Notes under the pieces: generated by a model
Database searches by the model: none
What the model was told of the DNA's origin: nothing
Seen by the model: only the letters and a program-made list of their open reading frames with translations
Position numbers and translations under genes: made by a program
Shown here: positions 49,301 through 58,599 of the stretch, one piece after another
How the letters are laid out: the number at the start of each line of letters is the position of its first letter
Numbering within the stretch: position 1 is the stretch's first letter
Assembly (NCBI GenBank): GCA_028671895.1
Contig: JAPMAC010000231.1
Span: forward strand, 6,102,001 to 6,166,000
Source: Oenanthe sinensis
Taxonomy: Eukaryota > Streptophyta > Magnoliopsida > Apiales > Apiaceae
Direction of reading: 5' to 3'
Length of the DNA: 64,000 nucleotides

Positions 49301-52300
49301 CTCGGAAATAACTTGTAGCTTCATTCTTGACTCGTTTGAACATGGAAACAACTTGTAAACACTTGTAGGAGCATTATTGGCTCGTTTAAACATCAAAACA
49401 ATTAATAACAATTTGAGGCTTCATTCTTGACTCGTTCGAACTCGAAAACAACTTGTAGGTTCATTCTTGACTCGTTTAAACATGAAACAACTTGTAAACA
49501 CTTTTAGGAGCCTTATTGGCTCGTTTAAACATGAAAACAATTCATAACAATTTGAGACTTAATTCTCGACTCGTGCGAACTCGGAAACAACTTATAGCTT
49601 CATTCTTGACTCGTTTGAACATGGAAACAACTTGTAAACTCTTGTAGGAACATTATTGGCTAGTTTAAGCATCAAAACAATTCATAACAATTTGAGGTTT
49701 CATTCTTGACTCATTCGAACTCGAAAACAACTTTTAGTTTAAGTCATGACTCGATTGAACATGGACAAAAATTATAAACACTTGTAGGAGCATTATTGGC
49801 TCGTTTAAACATGAAAACAATTCATAACAATTTGAGACTTAATTCTTGACTCGTGCGAACTCGGAAACAACTTGTAGCTTTATTCTTTACTCGTTAGAAC
49901 ATGGAAACAACTTGTAAACTCTTGTACGAGCATTATTGGCTAGTTTAAGCATCAAAACAATTCATAACAATTTGAGGCTTCATTCTTGACTCGTTCGAAC
50001 TCGGAAACAACTTGTAACTTCATTCTTGACTCGTTTGAACATGGACACAACTTGTAAACACTTCTAGGAGCATTATTGGCTCGTTTAAACATCAAAACAA
50101 GTCATAACAATTTGAGACTTCATTATTGAATCGTTCGAACTCGGAAACAACTTATAGCTTCATTCTTTACTCGTTTGAACATGGAAACAACTTGTTAACT
50201 CTTGTGGGAACATTATTGGCTCGTTTTAATATGAAAACATTTCATAACAATTTGAGGGTTAATTCTTGATTCGTTCGAACTCGGAAACAACTTGTAACTT
50301 CATTCTTGACTCGTTTGAACATGGAAACAACTTGTAAACATTTGTAGGAGCATTATTGGCTCGTTTAAACATCAAAACAATTAATAATAATTTGAGGCTT
50401 CATTCTTGACTCGTTCGAACTCGAAAACAACTTGTAGCTTCATTCTTAACTCGTTTAAACATGAAACAACTTGTAAACACTTGTAGGAGCATTATTGGCT
50501 CGTTTAAACATGAAAACAATTCATAACAATTTGAGACTTAATTCTTAAACAAGAAAACATCAAAACAACTTGTAAACACTTCTAGGAGCATTATTGGCTC
50601 GTTTAAACATCAAAACAATTCAAAACAATTAGAGACTTCATTATTGAATCGTTCGAACTCGGAAACAACTTATAGCTTCATTCTTTACTCGATTGAACAT
50701 GGACACAACTTGTAAACACTTGTAGGAGCATTATTGGCTCGTTTAAACATCAAAACAATTCATAACAATTTGAGGCTTCATTCTTGACTCGTTCGAACTC
50801 GAAAACAAATTGTAGCTTCATTCTTGACTCGTTCAAACATCAAAACAACTTGTAAACACTTCTAGGAGCATTATTGGCTCGTTTAAACATCAAAACAATT
50901 CATAACAATTTGAGACTTCATTATTGAATCGTTCGAACTCGGAAACAACTTATAGCTTCATTCTTTACTCGATTGAACATGGAAACAACTTTTAAACACA
51001 TGTAGGAGCATCATTGGCTCGTTTAAACATCAAAACAATTCATAACTATTTGAGGCTTCATTCTTGACTCGTTCGGATTCGGAAACCACAAGTAGCTTCA
51101 TTCTTGACTTGTTTGAGTATGGAAAACAACTTGTAAACACTTGAAGGAGCATTATTGGCTCGTTTAAACATCAAAACAATTCATAACAATTTGAGGCATC
51201 ATTCTTTACTCGTTCGAACTTGGAAACAATTTGTAGCTTCATTCTTGACTCCTTTGAACATGGAAACAACTTGTAAACTCTTGTAAAAGCATTATTGGCT
51301 CGTTTTAAACACGAAACAAATCGTAACAATTTTAGACTTCATTCTTGACTCGTTCAAACTCGGAGACAGCTTGTAGCTTCATTCTTGCCTCGTTTGAACA
51401 TGGACATAACTTTTAAACACTTGTAGGAGCATTATTGGCTCGTTTAAACATCAAAACAATTCATAACAATTTGAGGCTTCATTATTGAATCGTTCAAACT
51501 CGGAAACAATTTGTAGCTTCATTCTTGACTCGTTTGAACACGGAAACAACTTGAAAATTCTTGTAGGAACATTATTGCCTCGTTTCAACAAGAAAACAAT
51601 TCTTAACAAATTGAGGCTTAATTCTTGACTTGTTCGAATTCAGAAACAATATGTAGCTTCATTCCTGACTCGTTTGAACATGGAAACAACTTGTAAACAC
51701 ATGTAGGAGCATCATTGGCTCCTTTAAACATCAAAATAATTCATAACTATTTGAGGCTTCATTCTTGACTCGTTCGGATTCGGAAACCACTAGTAGCTTC
51801 ATTCTTGACATGTTTGAGTATGGAAACAACTTGTAAACACTTGTAGGAACATTATTGGCTTGTTTAAACATCAAAACAATTCATAACAATTTGAGGCTTC
51901 ATTCTTGACTCGTTCGAACTCGGAAATAACTTATAGCTTCATTCTTGACTCGGTTGAACATGGAAACAACATGTAGACTCTTGTAGGAATATTATTGGCT
52001 CGTTTCAACATCAAAACAATTCATAACAGTTTGAAGCTAAATTCTTGACTCGTTCGAACTCAGAAACAACTTATAGCTTCATTCCTGACTCGTTTGAACA
52101 TGGAAATAACTTGTAAACACTTGTAGGAACATTATTGGCTCGTTTAAACATCAAAACAATTCATAACAATTTGAGGCTTCATTCTTGACTCGTTCGAAAT
52201 CGGAAACAACTTGTAGCTTCATTCTTGACTCGTTTGAACATGGACACAACTTGTAAACACTTCTAGAAGCATTATTGGCTCGTTTAAACATCAAAACAAT

Positions 52301-52417
52301 TCATAACAATTTGAGACTTCATTATTGAATCGTTCGAACTCGGAAACAACTTGTAGCTTCATTCTTTACTCGTTTGAACATGGAAACAACTTGTTAACTC
52401 TTGTGGGAACATTATTT
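46310..52417 (-). repeat. Segmental satellite duplication, shift about 3.88 kb
   Basis: The block at about 46310-47660 recurs at about 50187-51540 (shift 3876-3877 bp). It shares the odd deletion junction TTAATTCTTAAACAAG, the GGAAACCACAAGTAGC variant and the extra A in TATGGAAAACAAC. Beyond that, about 47790-48250 matches about 51947-52410 at a shift about 280 bp (two monomers) larger. The original duplication was therefore longer and later gained or lost whole monomers. Confidence 0.7.
47790..49619 (-). repeat. 979-bp (seven-monomer) tandem higher-order repeat
   Basis: 47790-48640 recurs at 48769-49619 with a constant shift of 979 bp, seven monomers minus one base. Shared private variants include TTTGCATGTTTTAACATG, CTTTTAGGAGCCTTATTGG and CAGTTTGAAGC. 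A third partial copy starts near 51947. Confidence 0.8.
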
Positions 52418-52608
52418 GCACTTGTATACACTTGTAGGAGCATTATTGTCTCGTTTAAACATCAAAACAGTTCATAACATTTTGAGGCTTCATTCTTGAC
52501 TCGTTCGAACTCGGAAACAACTTGTAGCTTCATTGTTGAGTTGTTTGAGTATGGAAACAACTTGTAAACACTTGTAGGAACATTATTGGCTCGTTTAAAC
52601 ATCAAAAC

Positions 52609-52892
52609 AATAAATACTTTCTTTTCATATGATTTCTACCCTGGTGGTTGTCCGCGTTTCGACTTGGTATCAGAGCCATGTTTTTATTCTGGAGGAGGTA
52701 AGTCGATGGTATGCAGATCCGTTAGGCAGGTGGCCGTTTAGGAAGAGCTAGTCGCACTCTTGAAGAAAACATTGCTTACATCAATCAGGTTTGTCGAAAT
52801 CTTGAAAGAAGTATTAATTTGTTTATAAGCTTGATTTTGGTACATATTTGCTTAAGATTCCGTTTCACAAATTCATATTATACAAATCTTTT
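52609..52892 (+). repeat. Left terminal repeat of caulimovirus integrant
   Basis: Begins AATAAATACTTTC, at the position of the viral poly(A) signal in the right copy, and runs through the PBS and leader to AAATCTTTT, just before the first ORF. Short shared bases with the flanking satellite (CAAAACAAT) suggest microhomology joining. Confidence 0.9.
52665..52678 (+). other. Caulimovirus PBS (tRNA-iMet), left copy
   Basis: TGGTATCAGAGCCA, followed by TG, is the minus-strand primer site and conventional map origin of caulimovirids. Confidence 0.92.
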
Positions 52893-52909
52893 AAAATCAA
52901 TTGTTGATT

Positions 52910-53179
52910 ATGATTAGCTATAACCCTAAATCTAGGCTCCCATGGAATCTAGTAGAAAATGGAAACACCATCCAATTAGGAGATGAAGATTTCTTCTCTA
53001 GAATTCGAGATCTAGCTTGTTTAGATTTAGAAAGAAATAGAACAGACCGTCTTATAGAAATCTATAAAAGTCTAGAAATGCTGTATGAACAACAAGGTAA
53101 GTTCTACGTCAGAAATAGTCAAGAAATTGACTCTTTAAAAATTCATATTAAGAGTTTTATAGACTCAGAAAATCAATGA
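52910..53179 (+). CDS. Small first ORF of the caulimovirus (ORF VII position)
   Basis: 89 codons starting MISYNPKSRLPW at the first ATG after the leader; an in-frame TTG further upstream is less likely as a start. It sits where Caulimovirus ORF VII lies, between leader and movement protein, and its stop overlaps the next start as ATGA (53176-53179). It is polar and charged, with no domain or signal I recognise. The position is the only reason for the name. In known caulimoviruses this ORF is dispensable and poorly conserved. The frame here is intact. Confidence 0.65.
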   Translation: MISYNPKSRLPWNLVENGNTIQLGDEDFFSRIRDLACLDLERNRTDRLIEIYKSLEMLYEQQGKFYVRNSQEIDSLKIHIKSFIDSENQ

Positions 53180-54117
53180 GTTTTTTAAAGGAAGAAGAAA
53201 CTCTCGAAGAGATTCAAGACAAAAACAATCTAGAAATAGAGTTTCTAGAGAGTGACAAAGGATTTCAGGCCAGCTTTTTAGTTAATAGGGAGATTCTCTC
53301 TAAAATTAAAAATAGCAAACTTGATCTAAAGAAAGAAAAAATATTTAACATACCTATGTTAAATCGATTTAAAAGAAAAAATAATATCTTTTATTATATC
53401 TCTACCAAGGAAATGCACGTAGATATAAAAGATACTACAGGATTAGTTTACTTACCCTTAATCACTAAGGAAGAGATAAACAAAAATCTGTTGAAAATAG
53501 ACTCTAAGATAAGATCTACCCTTAGCGTAGTTCACTTAGGAGCTATAAAGATTCTGCTCAAAGCAGAATTTCAGGAAGGTATAGATTCTCCTATTAAAAT
53601 GGCTTTAATAGACAATAGAATCAACGACCGAAGAGACTGTATTCTAGGAGCAGCTAGAGGCAATCTTGCTTATCAAAAATTTATGTTCACTGTCTATCCT
53701 AAATTTGGATTTAGCTTAGATACAAGAAACATAGATCAGATATTATCTTTTGTCCATGACTTTGAAAGACATGATCTGATGAATACAGGAGACAAGGTAT
53801 TTAGCATAACTTATGTTGTTGCCTACGCCTTAACCAATAGTCATCATAGTATAGACTATAGGAAAAATGAATATATCGAATTAGACGATGTGTTCTCAGA
53901 AATAGGATCGATAGAAGAAAAACAGTTTTCAGAAATCAGTCCACTAGATAATTCTTGGGCAATAGACATTGCAAAGAATAAACCCGTTCTAGGACAGAAG
54001 CCTAGAAAGAGTTTCAGGAGAAACACCTTAGAGGTTGGTGAATCTTCTCAAAAAGAATTACTTCATAGTGTCTCCAGGAGAGTGGATGAATTATGTCAAA
54101 AACTGGATCTTCTATAG
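53176..54117 (+). CDS. Caulimovirus movement protein (30K superfamily, ORF I)
   Basis: 313 codons, frame intact. In Caulimovirus the ORF I product forms tubules through plasmodesmata for cell-to-cell spread of virions. Position directly before the aphid transmission gene, length near the family's usual 320-330 residues, a central hydrophobic core (LSVVHLGAIKILLKAEF) and a Cys/Arg-rich segment (INDRRDCILGAARGNL) agree with this family. The C terminus (about 290-313) is predicted to be helical or coiled coil. It starts in an ATGA overlap with the preceding stop and overlaps the next gene by 25 nt. These overlaps fit translation by reinitiation along one polycistronic RNA, which in this genus depends on the transactivator. 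Confidence 0.88.
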   Translation: MSFLKEEETLEEIQDKNNLEIEFLESDKGFQASFLVNREILSKIKNSKLDLKKEKIFNIPMLNRFKRKNNIFYYISTKEMHVDIKDTTGLVYLPLITKEEINKNLLKIDSKIRSTLSVVHLGAIKILLKAEFQEGIDSPIKMALIDNRINDRRDCILGAARGNLAYQKFMFTVYPKFGFSLDTRNIDQILSFVHDFERHDLMNTGDKVFSITYVVAYALTNSHHSIDYRKNEYIELDDVFSEIGSIEEKQFSEISPLDNSWAIDIAKNKPVLGQKPRKSFRRNTLEVGESSQKELLHSVSRRVDELCQKLDLL

Positions 54118-54602
54118 AGGTTATTATAGATAATCCCACAAAAATGTACCCACACATTTATAAAAAAGGAAAGGTTCTGGAATTTAAGAAATTAAATGAA
54201 GGAGTAGACCTAGAACCTAGAAATTACGTCTTTAGTGGCGTAAAAGGAAGTAATAGTTTAAACACTATTGTTTCATCTACCAATAATCTTAATCAGATTT
54301 CAGGAAGATGCCTGTTAGGAATTTACAACCTACTGTCATTTTTTGGGCTTAGTAAAGACCCGAGTGAAAAACTCTCTAAATCACCTAGTATCCATAACAG
54401 ATACTATTCCTTTGTTAAAAAGGGGAGTGACCTAGAAATAGAAATCCTAAGGGATATTAAAAAGCTTCTAATCAAGCAAAATACTAAGATCGAAGGATTA
54501 GAAGGACAGATCTCACAACTTAGGAATCATAAGTGTGAAAATGAAGCTCTTAAGTTAAAGCTTAATGAAATAGAAGAATACCTCAAGAAAATTTTAGGAT
54601 GA
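54093..54602 (+). CDS. Caulimovirus aphid transmission factor (ORF II)
   Basis: 169 codons, intact. The N-terminal domain carries HIYKKGKVLEF, NNLNQISGRCLLGIYNL and FFGLSKDPSE blocks typical of the caulimoviral helper protein that links virions to the aphid stylet. The C-terminal 50 residues (EIEILRDIKKLLIKQNTK onward) form a coiled coil expected to bind the virion-associated protein encoded next. It starts inside the movement-protein gene and ends in an ATGA overlap with the next start. An intact gene of this kind in an integrated copy implies an aphid-transmitted exogenous ancestor, because selection would not keep it in a purely endogenous sequence. Confidence 0.88.
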   Translation: MSKTGSSIEVIIDNPTKMYPHIYKKGKVLEFKKLNEGVDLEPRNYVFSGVKGSNSLNTIVSSTNNLNQISGRCLLGIYNLLSFFGLSKDPSEKLSKSPSIHNRYYSFVKKGSDLEIEILRDIKKLLIKQNTKIEGLEGQISQLRNHKCENEALKLKLNEIEEYLKKILG

Positions 54603-54952
54603 GTCTTAAAGATTTACTAGAGGAATTTGAAACGAACATTAAGCCACAAATAAGAGAAATTCTTGAGTTGCTTAAGACTCAGCAAGCGGAAAATGTTACC
54701 AATAACATTGAAGCTGCAGCGGCAAAGATAATCACTGAATTAAAATTAGCAATTCAGGATTGCCCGTGTAATAAGGAAATTCTTTATGCTCTCAACAGAA
54801 GACAGCACAAAGAAATTGACCTAACAGAGGAAACCTCTAAGATAAGAAAATATAGTTATCCAAACGACAATGTTGGAAACGAAGAATTAGGAACAGGGAA
54901 AAACCTTGGTAGCCTGACCTGGCCTTTTGGTGTTGACAAAAAATCAACATGA
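54599..54952 (+). CDS. Caulimovirus virion-associated protein (ORF III)
   Basis: 117 codons, intact, close to the family's usual 110-130. The N-terminal half (LLEEFETNIKPQIREIL and after) is a coiled coil for oligomerisation. A Cys pair (CPCNKE) follows near residue 60, and the C terminus is short and basic/Gly-rich (LTWPFGVDKK). In Caulimovirus this protein decorates the capsid and joins it to both the aphid factor and the movement protein. It lies between ATGA overlaps with ORF II and the capsid gene. The gene call rests on position, size and coiled coil more than on sequence motifs. Confidence 0.8.
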   Translation: MSLKDLLEEFETNIKPQIREILELLKTQQAENVTNNIEAAAAKIITELKLAIQDCPCNKEILYALNRRQHKEIDLTEETSKIRKYSYPNDNVGNEELGTGKNLGSLTWPFGVDKKST

Positions 54953-56421
54953 ATTACCTAAGAATCGTAGAAGATATCTTCTGGGGTAATCTAAAAGAAG
55001 GAGAATTGCAAGTTAACGACGACAACTTTGAGGTCCTCGAACAAGCAATTAGATTAATGGAAATAGATGATGAATCTATAGCCAACTAGGAAATAAAAGA
55101 CAATAAAGATCTAAGATCCCTTTTTGGAATCAAAGATTATGACTTTCTAAATACTATTGAAGAATTCAGTTCAGAAGAACAAGAAGAATTCCAAGATAAT
55201 ACAGATATGGACAGTTCAGAGAATGAAGAAATAGAAAATCTCAGAACTACCAATCAGGACGCAACTCCTCTTAAAAAAGAAAAAGGAGAAACGTCAAAAC
55301 CTGAAGAAAATAGGAAAAGAAAAGGAAATTTCTATCCCTTCAATCCCAGTAAAGAGACTACTAATATATTTGGTAGTAACATCCTAAACATTGACAATAA
55401 GTCAAATAGGAAAGAACTCATAGATATATGGGCTAAGGAAATTAGTTTGATTATTCAGACTAACAAAGAAGCTTATGATGACCAAAGCACTGTTTTGCTT
55501 TTAGTTGAACATAAGACTTTAGGTGTTATTAATTCTTTTATTAAGAACACTAATTGGGAACCAACTATGAGTCCAGTTACAGCCTTCGAAAACATTTTAG
55601 ATGCAATATACACTATGTTTTTAGGCATAAATCAGTCCTCTAATAAACTTCAAGAGTTATTAAGGATAAAAATTAATGCAAAAACCATGCTCACCAACAT
55701 GCAGCTTTGCGACATATGTTTTCTTGATCAATTTTATGGAGATTATGAAAAATATCTTTATCAATTAAATGATCAAACAGAATATGTGAAATATGTCAAG
55801 GATTATCTTTTAAAGATCCCCTTGGTAGGATTAAAAGCCTTAGAAAGATTTAACCTAGAAGCAACAGGCCCGGCAGAATATAGCTTAGCCTACGCGCAAA
55901 GGATAGTCAAAGAGGAAATTGCTAAAGTCTGTGATCTCGCAAGAAAGCAGAAGCAATTAAAATCCTTCAGTAAGCAATGTTGCGACAGGATTGTTGAAAG
56001 ACCATTTGAGTATGGATGTAGGAAGTCTTCCTATAAAAAGAATTATAAAAAGAAATCGTATAAACATACGAAGAGATATAGGTTTACAAAGAAAAGGAAA
56101 CCTTTTAAACCAGGAAAATACGTTAAAAAGAGAACTTTTAAGAAATTCTCTAACGAAAAACAAAAGTTTTGCCCAAAAGGCAAGAAAAATTGCAGGTGTT
56201 GGATCTGTAATGAAGAAGGACACTATGCGAACGAGTGCCCCAATAGGAAAAAGCATGACAGAAAGGTACAAATGCTTGAACAAGTTTATTCTCTGGGATA
56301 TACTCCTATAGAAGAACCATATGAGGATACGGAAGAAGTATACTCGATTGAAGAAATTGACCCCGGACCAGAAGAGTCAGATTCTAATGATTCGTCCTCC
56401 TTAAGATCAGAATCTGATTGA
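54949..56421 (+). pseudogene. Caulimovirus capsid protein (ORF IV), one nonsense codon
   Basis: A 490-codon frame starting at 54949 in an ATGA overlap with ORF III. A TAG at codon 47 (55087-55089) breaks the acidic N-terminal region, after which the frame is open to 56421. The N terminus is rich in Asp/Glu, as in caulimoviral capsid precursors. The middle holds the capsid core, followed by a very Lys/Arg-rich basic region (about 360-410) and one CCHC zinc knuckle, CWICNEEGHYANEC (residues 417-430), for RNA packaging. The C terminus is again acidic and Ser-rich. The long downstream frame could look like a separate gene from 55207, but that ATG is internal. Confidence 0.9.
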
Positions 56422-56434
56422 AGAAGAAGTAGTG

Positions 56435-58414
56435 ATGACCAATATCACTAATCCAAACTCTATTTATATCTTAGAAAAATTAAAATTTGCAGGATATAAG
56501 CAGATAGAATTACATTGTTATGTAGATACAGGTGCCAGCCTCTGCATTGCAAGTAAATTTGTAATACCGCCAGAACATTGGGTTAACGCGGAAAGACCTA
56601 TACAGGTAAAGATCGCTAATGGAAGTACCATTACAATCAACAAGGTATGTAAAAACCTTAATATATTGATAGCAGGTGAAATATTTCATATTCCTACTGT
56701 TTATCAGCAAGAATCAGGAATAGATTTTATAATTGGTAATAATTTTTGTCAATTATATGAACCATTTATCCAATATACAAAAATGATTATACTAACACTT
56801 GCAGGACAAGAAGTATATATCAGAAAGATAACAACAGCTCGTAGAGTTGGAGTTGCAGGATTTCTTGAATCAATGAAGAAAAATTCAAAAATCAGACAAC
56901 CTGATGCTATCAACATTAGCCCTAATAAAATATTTCTTTTTCAGAAGGGGAAGGATAGTATTAAAAACTTTAGAGAATTAAAAGATGCTTGTAATAATTT
57001 GATTCTTGAAACAGAAAGAAAAGCGATAATCGAAAGATTATTAGATTCAGTCTGCTCAGAAAATCCATTGGATCCAACAAAGACCAAGAAATGGATGAAA
57101 GCAACGATCAAGCTCAGAGATCCTAAAACTGTAATCAAGGTAAAACCAATGAAATACAGTCCGTTAGATCGAGAAGAATTTGGCAAACAGATTCAAGAGC
57201 TTCTAGATATGAAGATCATCATACCTAGCAATTCACCTCACATGTCTCCAGCCTTCCTTGTTGAAAATGAAGCAGAGAAGAGAAGAGGAAAGAAAAGAAT
57301 GGTAGTCAACTATAAGGCAGTTAATGAAGCCACAATAGGAGATAGCCATAATTTACCCAATAAGGATGAACTTCTCACCCTTATCCGAGGTAAGAAAATG
57401 TTTAGTTCTTTAGACTGTAAATCAGGTTTTTGGCAGGTACTGCTAGACGAAGAATCACAGCTATTGACAGCATTCACATGTCCTCAAGGACATTATCAAT
57501 GGATCGTCGTTCCATTTGGACTCAAACAGGCTCCATCCATCTTTCAAAGACACATGCAAAACGCATTTAGGTCCTTTGAAACATTTTGTTGTGTATATGT
57601 TGATGATATTCTTATCTTTAGCGATAATGAACAGGATCATTTAAGACATTTAGCAGCAGTTCTGAAGAAATGTCAATATCTTGGAATAATTCTATCTAAG
57701 AAGAAGGCACAACTCTTCAAGACAAAGATTAATTTCTTAGGATTGGAAATTGATCAAGGAACTCATTGTCCGCAAGGCCACATTCTGGAGCATATTAAGA
57801 AATTTCCAGACAGGATTGAAGACAAAAAACAATTACAGAGATTTCTAGGCATACTAACATATGCTTCTGATTATATTCCAAAACTTGCAGCTATTCGTGC
57901 GCCATTGCAGGTCAAGCTCAAAAAGGACATTCCATGGGAATGGAAAGAATCTGATACAGACTATATCTGTAAGATAAAAAAGAATCTTAAGGGTTTTCCA
58001 AAACTCTACCATCCAGATCCTAGTGACAAGCTCATCATTGAGACTGATGCTTCAGGAGAATACTGGGGAGGGGTTCTTAAAGCAGTAAGTTCCGATAAAG
58101 AATTAATCTGCAGGTATGCGTCAGGTAGCTTTAAAGATGCTGAAAGAAATTACCACTCTAACGAGAAGGAATATCTTGCAGTAATTAGAGTTATTAATAA
58201 ATTTTCTATTTATCTAACTCCAACAAAATTTTTGGTTAGAACTGATAATAGAAACTTTACTTATTTTCTTCGTATTAAGTTACAGGGAGACAATAAGCAA
58301 GGAAGACTTGTCCGTTGGCAACAATGGTTAAGCAGATACAGCTTTGATGTCGAGCACATTGAAGGAGTCAAAAACTGTTTAGCAGATTTTTTAACAAGGG
58401 AATACCAACAATAA
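56435..58414 (+). CDS. Caulimovirus protease-reverse transcriptase-RNase H (ORF V)
   Basis: 659 codons, intact. It matures into an aspartic protease that processes viral proteins and an RT/RNase H that copies pregenomic RNA into DNA. Seen in order: protease active site VDTGASLC (about residues 30-37), RT fingers and palm with SLDCKSGFWQ and VPFGLKQAPS, catalytic YVDD (388-391), and RNase H beginning ETDASGEYWGG (about 537) and ending with a SRYSFDVEHIEG block. Length is near the family's usual 670-680. The frame extends three bases upstream to a GTG, but the ATG at 56435 is the likely start, 13 nt after the capsid stop. There is no integrase domain, which separates it from the gypsy elements in this window. 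Confidence 0.94.
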   Translation: MTNITNPNSIYILEKLKFAGYKQIELHCYVDTGASLCIASKFVIPPEHWVNAERPIQVKIANGSTITINKVCKNLNILIAGEIFHIPTVYQQESGIDFIIGNNFCQLYEPFIQYTKMIILTLAGQEVYIRKITTARRVGVAGFLESMKKNSKIRQPDAINISPNKIFLFQKGKDSIKNFRELKDACNNLILETERKAIIERLLDSVCSENPLDPTKTKKWMKATIKLRDPKTVIKVKPMKYSPLDREEFGKQIQELLDMKIIIPSNSPHMSPAFLVENEAEKRRGKKRMVVNYKAVNEATIGDSHNLPNKDELLTLIRGKKMFSSLDCKSGFWQVLLDEESQLLTAFTCPQGHYQWIVVPFGLKQAPSIFQRHMQNAFRSFETFCCVYVDDILIFSDNEQDHLRHLAAVLKKCQYLGIILSKKKAQLFKTKINFLGLEIDQGTHCPQGHILEHIKKFPDRIEDKKQLQRFLGILTYASDYIPKLAAIRAPLQVKLKKDIPWEWKESDTDYICKIKKNLKGFPKLYHPDPSDKLIIETDASGEYWGGVLKAVSSDKELICRYASGSFKDAERNYHSNEKEYLAVIRVINKFSIYLTPTKFLVRTDNRNFTYFLRIKLQGDNKQGRLVRWQQWLSRYSFDVEHIEGVKNCLADFLTREYQQ

Positions 58415-58599
58415 TTATACTAATGACATCATTCGATGCATCGTTTGCTTACTTTTGCAGGAATCCAAGGCACTAAAGGCCTATAAATACTGAGAGTTAT
58501 GAGATGCAAACACACAAACAATTCTCTATATCTTCCTCTCAATAGCAAAAGCTTCTCTGCTTAGTAGTAAAATCTCTTTCTTTGAGATCCTATAAAACT
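58415..58599 (+). promoter_or_regulatory. Caulimovirus intergenic region with subgenomic promoter
   Basis: 185 bp between ORF V and ORF VI. TATAAAT at 58482-58488, with TGACATCA (about 58422-58430) upstream, resembles the promoter that drives the transactivator mRNA in Caulimovirus. Transcription would start near 58515, leaving a leader of about 85 nt before the ATG at 58600. Confidence 0.7.

Larger units (their letters stand above)
43295..52608 (-). repeat. 140-bp satellite array E (reverse)
   Basis: About 66 reverse-orientation monomers, the longest uninterrupted stretch. It shows clear higher-order duplication (see the 979-bp and about 3.88-kb repeats) and occasional fused monomers, for example near 46661 and 50538 (TTAATTCTTAAACAAG) and at 52410. 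It ends at the endogenous caulimovirus. No gene is visible. Confidence 0.97.

Noticed and set aside
55957..57186. Frames inside viral genes (55957 reverse, 55991, 56510 reverse, 56941 reverse, 59659 reverse)
   Set aside because: Overlap clear capsid, RT or transactivator coding sequence and show no domain of their own.
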